From: Sulfurovum sp. | Lineage (GTDB): Bacteria; Campylobacterota; Campylobacteria; Campylobacterales; Sulfurovaceae | Length of the DNA: 15,322 bases | Direction of reading: 5' to 3' | NCBI GenBank assembly: GCA_027046415.1 | Contig: JALTYW010000094.1 | Span: forward strand, 1-15,322 | In this document: in pieces, positions 13,531 through 15,322 of the stretch | Position numbering within the stretch: position 1 is the stretch's first letter | Layout: each line of letters starts with the position of its first letter | The notes under the pieces: generated by a model | What the model was told of the DNA's origin: nothing | The model's database searches: none | The model's input: the letters and a program-made list of their open reading frames with translations, nothing else | Position numbers and translations under genes: made by a program

Positions 13531-15322
13531 TTACTCCAGTGCTTTCAGCCAGCTCTCCATATCTGCATCACTCGGCATCTTCCAATCTGCTCTTGGACTC
13601 AGTGAAATGGTTCCCACTTTGGGACCGTCAGGCATGCAGGAGCGTTTGAACTGCTGGGTGAAAAAGCGTTTGATAAAGAGCTTGAGCCACTTGGTGATCG
13701 TCTCTTCATCGTATTTAGTATCAAACGCTTTCATCGCAAGGTAGCGTATCTTTTGAGGTCTTGCACCATACTTGATGAAGTGGTACAAAAAGAAGTCATG
13801 CAGCTCATATGGCCCTACGATCTGCTCAGTCTCTTGCGTGATCTCATCCTCTTTGTGGGGTAGAAGCTCCGGAGAGATAGGGGTGTTGAGAATATCATCA
13901 ATGATCGCAGCGATCTTCTCGTTGGATTTAAAATACTCGATAACATAGCGGATGAGGGTTTTTGGAATGCCGCTGTTGAGTGCATACATGCTCATATGGT
14001 CACCATTATAGGTGCTCCATCCAAGAGCGATCTCGCTAAGGTCACCTGTACCAATGACCAGTCCCCCCTCACGGTTTGCCATATTCATTAATATAGAAGT
14101 CCTTGCCCGTGCCTGCACGTTCTCATAGGTCACGGAGTGTTCGCTCGGGTCATGCCCGATAGCATCGAACTCCTTGAGTGAAAGCTTAGTAATGTCAACT
14201 TCTTTGAGCGTGACACCAAGCGCTTTACAGAGTGTAACGGCATTGTTTTTGGTACGGCTGGTGGTACCAAACCCGGGCATGGTCACAGCAATGATGTTAC
14301 TGCTATCCCGCCCCATCATCTCAAAGGCTTTGTGTGTGGAGAGCAGGGCAAGGGTGGAGTCCAGTCCGCCGCTAATGCCGATAACTGCTTTTTGGATGTG
14401 TGTATGTGTCATCCGCTTGATAAGGGCGTGTGATTGTATCTGTACGATCTCTTCACAGCGTTCGGTCTTGTCGGCATAGGCTGAGGGGACAAACGGGGTA
14501 GGGTCAATCATACGATCGATGGTAGTGATTTGGGGTAGTCTTCCAAGTTTGATTGTGCGTGTCTTTTTGCGTCTTGCATCACCGTAGCTGCTCTCATTGA
14601 GCCTGAGCCACCGCAGTTTTTGCAGATCGACATCGGCAGTGATCAGATGGCTCTCCATACTAAAACGCTTGTTTTGAACAAGTGTGCTGCCGTACTCGGC
14701 GATGATGGCATGTCCGCCAAAGACCGTATCGGTCGTACTCTCTCCCACACCTGAGGAGCTATAAACATAGGCTGCCATACAGCGTGCACTCTGGGTGCGT
14801 ACCAGCTCTTCGCGGTAGGCGTGCTTGCCAATAAGCTCATTGCTTGCAGAGAGATTGAGCAGCAGGTTGGCACCGTTACTTGCCATGTGATTGCTTGGCG
14901 GTGTCACTGCCCAGAGGTCTTCGCAGATCTCGACACCAAAGGTCATCTCTTTACCGTCACTAAAGAGCAGGTCAACCCCGAAGGGTACCTCCTCGCCCAG
15001 AATCTCAGTGGTAGTACGGACAATGTCTCTACCGGAGACAAAGTGACGCTTGTCATAGAACTCTTTTTTGTTCGGCAGATAGGATTTGGGTACGATACCA
15101 AGCATTTTCCCTTGCTGAAGTACTGCTGCACAGTTGTAGAGCCTGTCTGCTTCAATCAGGGCGATACCGATGACAGCAACCGTATCAATTGACTCTATAT
15201 TTTTTAATATATATTCGAGTGCCTCGTTTTGTGCATGCAAGAGGGTTTGGTTGCCAAAAAGGTCACTGGCGGTGTATCCGGTCAGGGTAAGTTCTGGAAA
15301 TAAAACGACACTGACCTCTTTT
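13531..15322 (-). CDS. nadE: Glutamine-dependent NAD+ synthetase, 5' end outside window
   Basis: Makes NAD+ from nicotinic acid adenine dinucleotide, ATP and ammonia that its own N-terminal domain releases from glutamine. 596 residues are visible; the gene continues past the right edge. Numbered from the first visible codon, the nitrilase triad is E10 in [10 protein letters not shown]79 in PKSYLPN and C133 in GVEICEDLW. These match E52, K121 and C176 of the M. tuberculosis enzyme with an offset of 42-43, so about 42 codons are missing and the full protein would be about 638 aa, the long form. The synthetase domain has the ATP loop SGGLDST (317-323), GTGDLSE and YNGDHMS. TTG at 15240 is internal, not the start, because the nitrilase fold clearly runs upstream of it. 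Cytosolic. Coupled to the hemolysin III gene 3 bases downstream. Confidence 0.95.
   Translation of the reverse strand, partial: KEVSVVLFPELTLTGYTASDLFGNQTLLHAQNEALEYILKNIESIDTVAVIGIALIEADRLYNCAAVLQQGKMLGIVPKSYLPNKKEFYDKRHFVSGRDIVRTTTEILGEEVPFGVDLLFSDGKEMTFGVEICEDLWAVTPPSNHMASNGANLLLNLSASNELIGKHAYREELVRTQSARCMAAYVYSSSGVGESTTDTVFGGHAIIAEYGSTLVQNKRFSMESHLITADVDLQKLRWLRLNESSYGDARRKKTRTIKLGRLPQITTIDRMIDPTPFVPSAYADKTERCEEIVQIQSHALIKRMTHTHIQKAVIGISGGLDSTLALLSTHKAFEMMGRDSSNIIAVTMPGFGTTSRTKNNAVTLCKALGVTLKEVDITKLSLKEFDAIGHDPSEHSVTYENVQARARTSILMNMANREGGLVIGTGDLSEIALGWSTYNGDHMSMYALNSGIPKTLIRYVIEYFKSNEKIAAIIDDILNTPISPELLPHKEDEITQETEQIVGPYELHDFFLYHFIKYGARPQKIRYLAMKAFDTKYDEETITKWLKLFIKRFFTQQFKRSCMPDGPKVGTISLSPRADWKMPSDADMESWLKALE

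Noticed and set aside
13531..15240. nadE starting at the TTG at 15240.
   Set aside because: The frame upstream to the window edge encodes the nitrilase catalytic Glu motif FPELTLTGY, so the gene clearly begins outside the window.
1..15322. Mobile elements, CRISPR arrays, tRNA genes or a defence or biosynthetic cluster.
   Set aside because: No transposase or integrase motif, repeat-spacer array, tRNA cloverleaf or atypical gene cluster was seen; the window looks like ordinary chromosome.

Overview
The window reads as core chromosome of a Campylobacterota (Epsilonproteobacteria) organism, most likely close to Sulfurovum. This assignment is inferred from gene content, protein similarity recalled from memory, moderate AT content and promoter style. 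Most mapped promoters are an extended -10 box (TGC-TATAAT type) with no obvious -35 box. The order pepA ... apt ... rpiB - M50 protease - lepB - folD matches the order I remember around HP0570-HP0577 in Helicobacter pylori. No tRNA, rRNA, CRISPR array, insertion sequence or prophage gene was seen.

Layout, left to right. Bases 1-1159 (-) hold most of pepA, a leucyl aminopeptidase whose 3' end lies outside the window. Divergent from it, 1275-2219 (+) is an ACR3/BASS-like permease. It converges on trpB (2313-3539, -), with a hairpin between them. Upstream of trpB on the same strand are a small lipoprotein gene (3600-4145) and apt (4181-4738). A thioredoxin (4854-5225, +) diverges from apt and converges on the four-gene minus-strand operon folD-lepB-M50 protease-rpiB (8169 down to 5229), whose junctions are -1 to 16 bases. 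Going right from 8235 (+) are a small periplasmic cytochrome c and a secreted DUF4139-type protein. That protein converges on cspA (10082-10300, -), which has a long structured leader.

The rest is all minus strand: a coiled-coil protein coupled to a lipoprotein (11568 to 10496), an anchored c-type cytochrome with an unusual domain order (11601-12041), a DUF302 protein (12109-12720), a hemolysin III family gene with a frameshift before its last 31 codons (12882-13527), and a long glutamine-dependent NAD synthetase, nadE, whose first roughly 42 codons lie beyond the right edge.

Most genes are housekeeping: peptide turnover, tryptophan, adenine salvage, pentose phosphate, protein export, one-carbon and NAD metabolism. 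The points most worth a second look are the frameshifted hemolysin III gene, the apparently circularly permuted cytochrome c, the cspA leader, and an 11-bp direct repeat with 21-bp period upstream of the DUF302 gene. I did not find a defence system, biosynthetic cluster or other plainly new multi-gene system.
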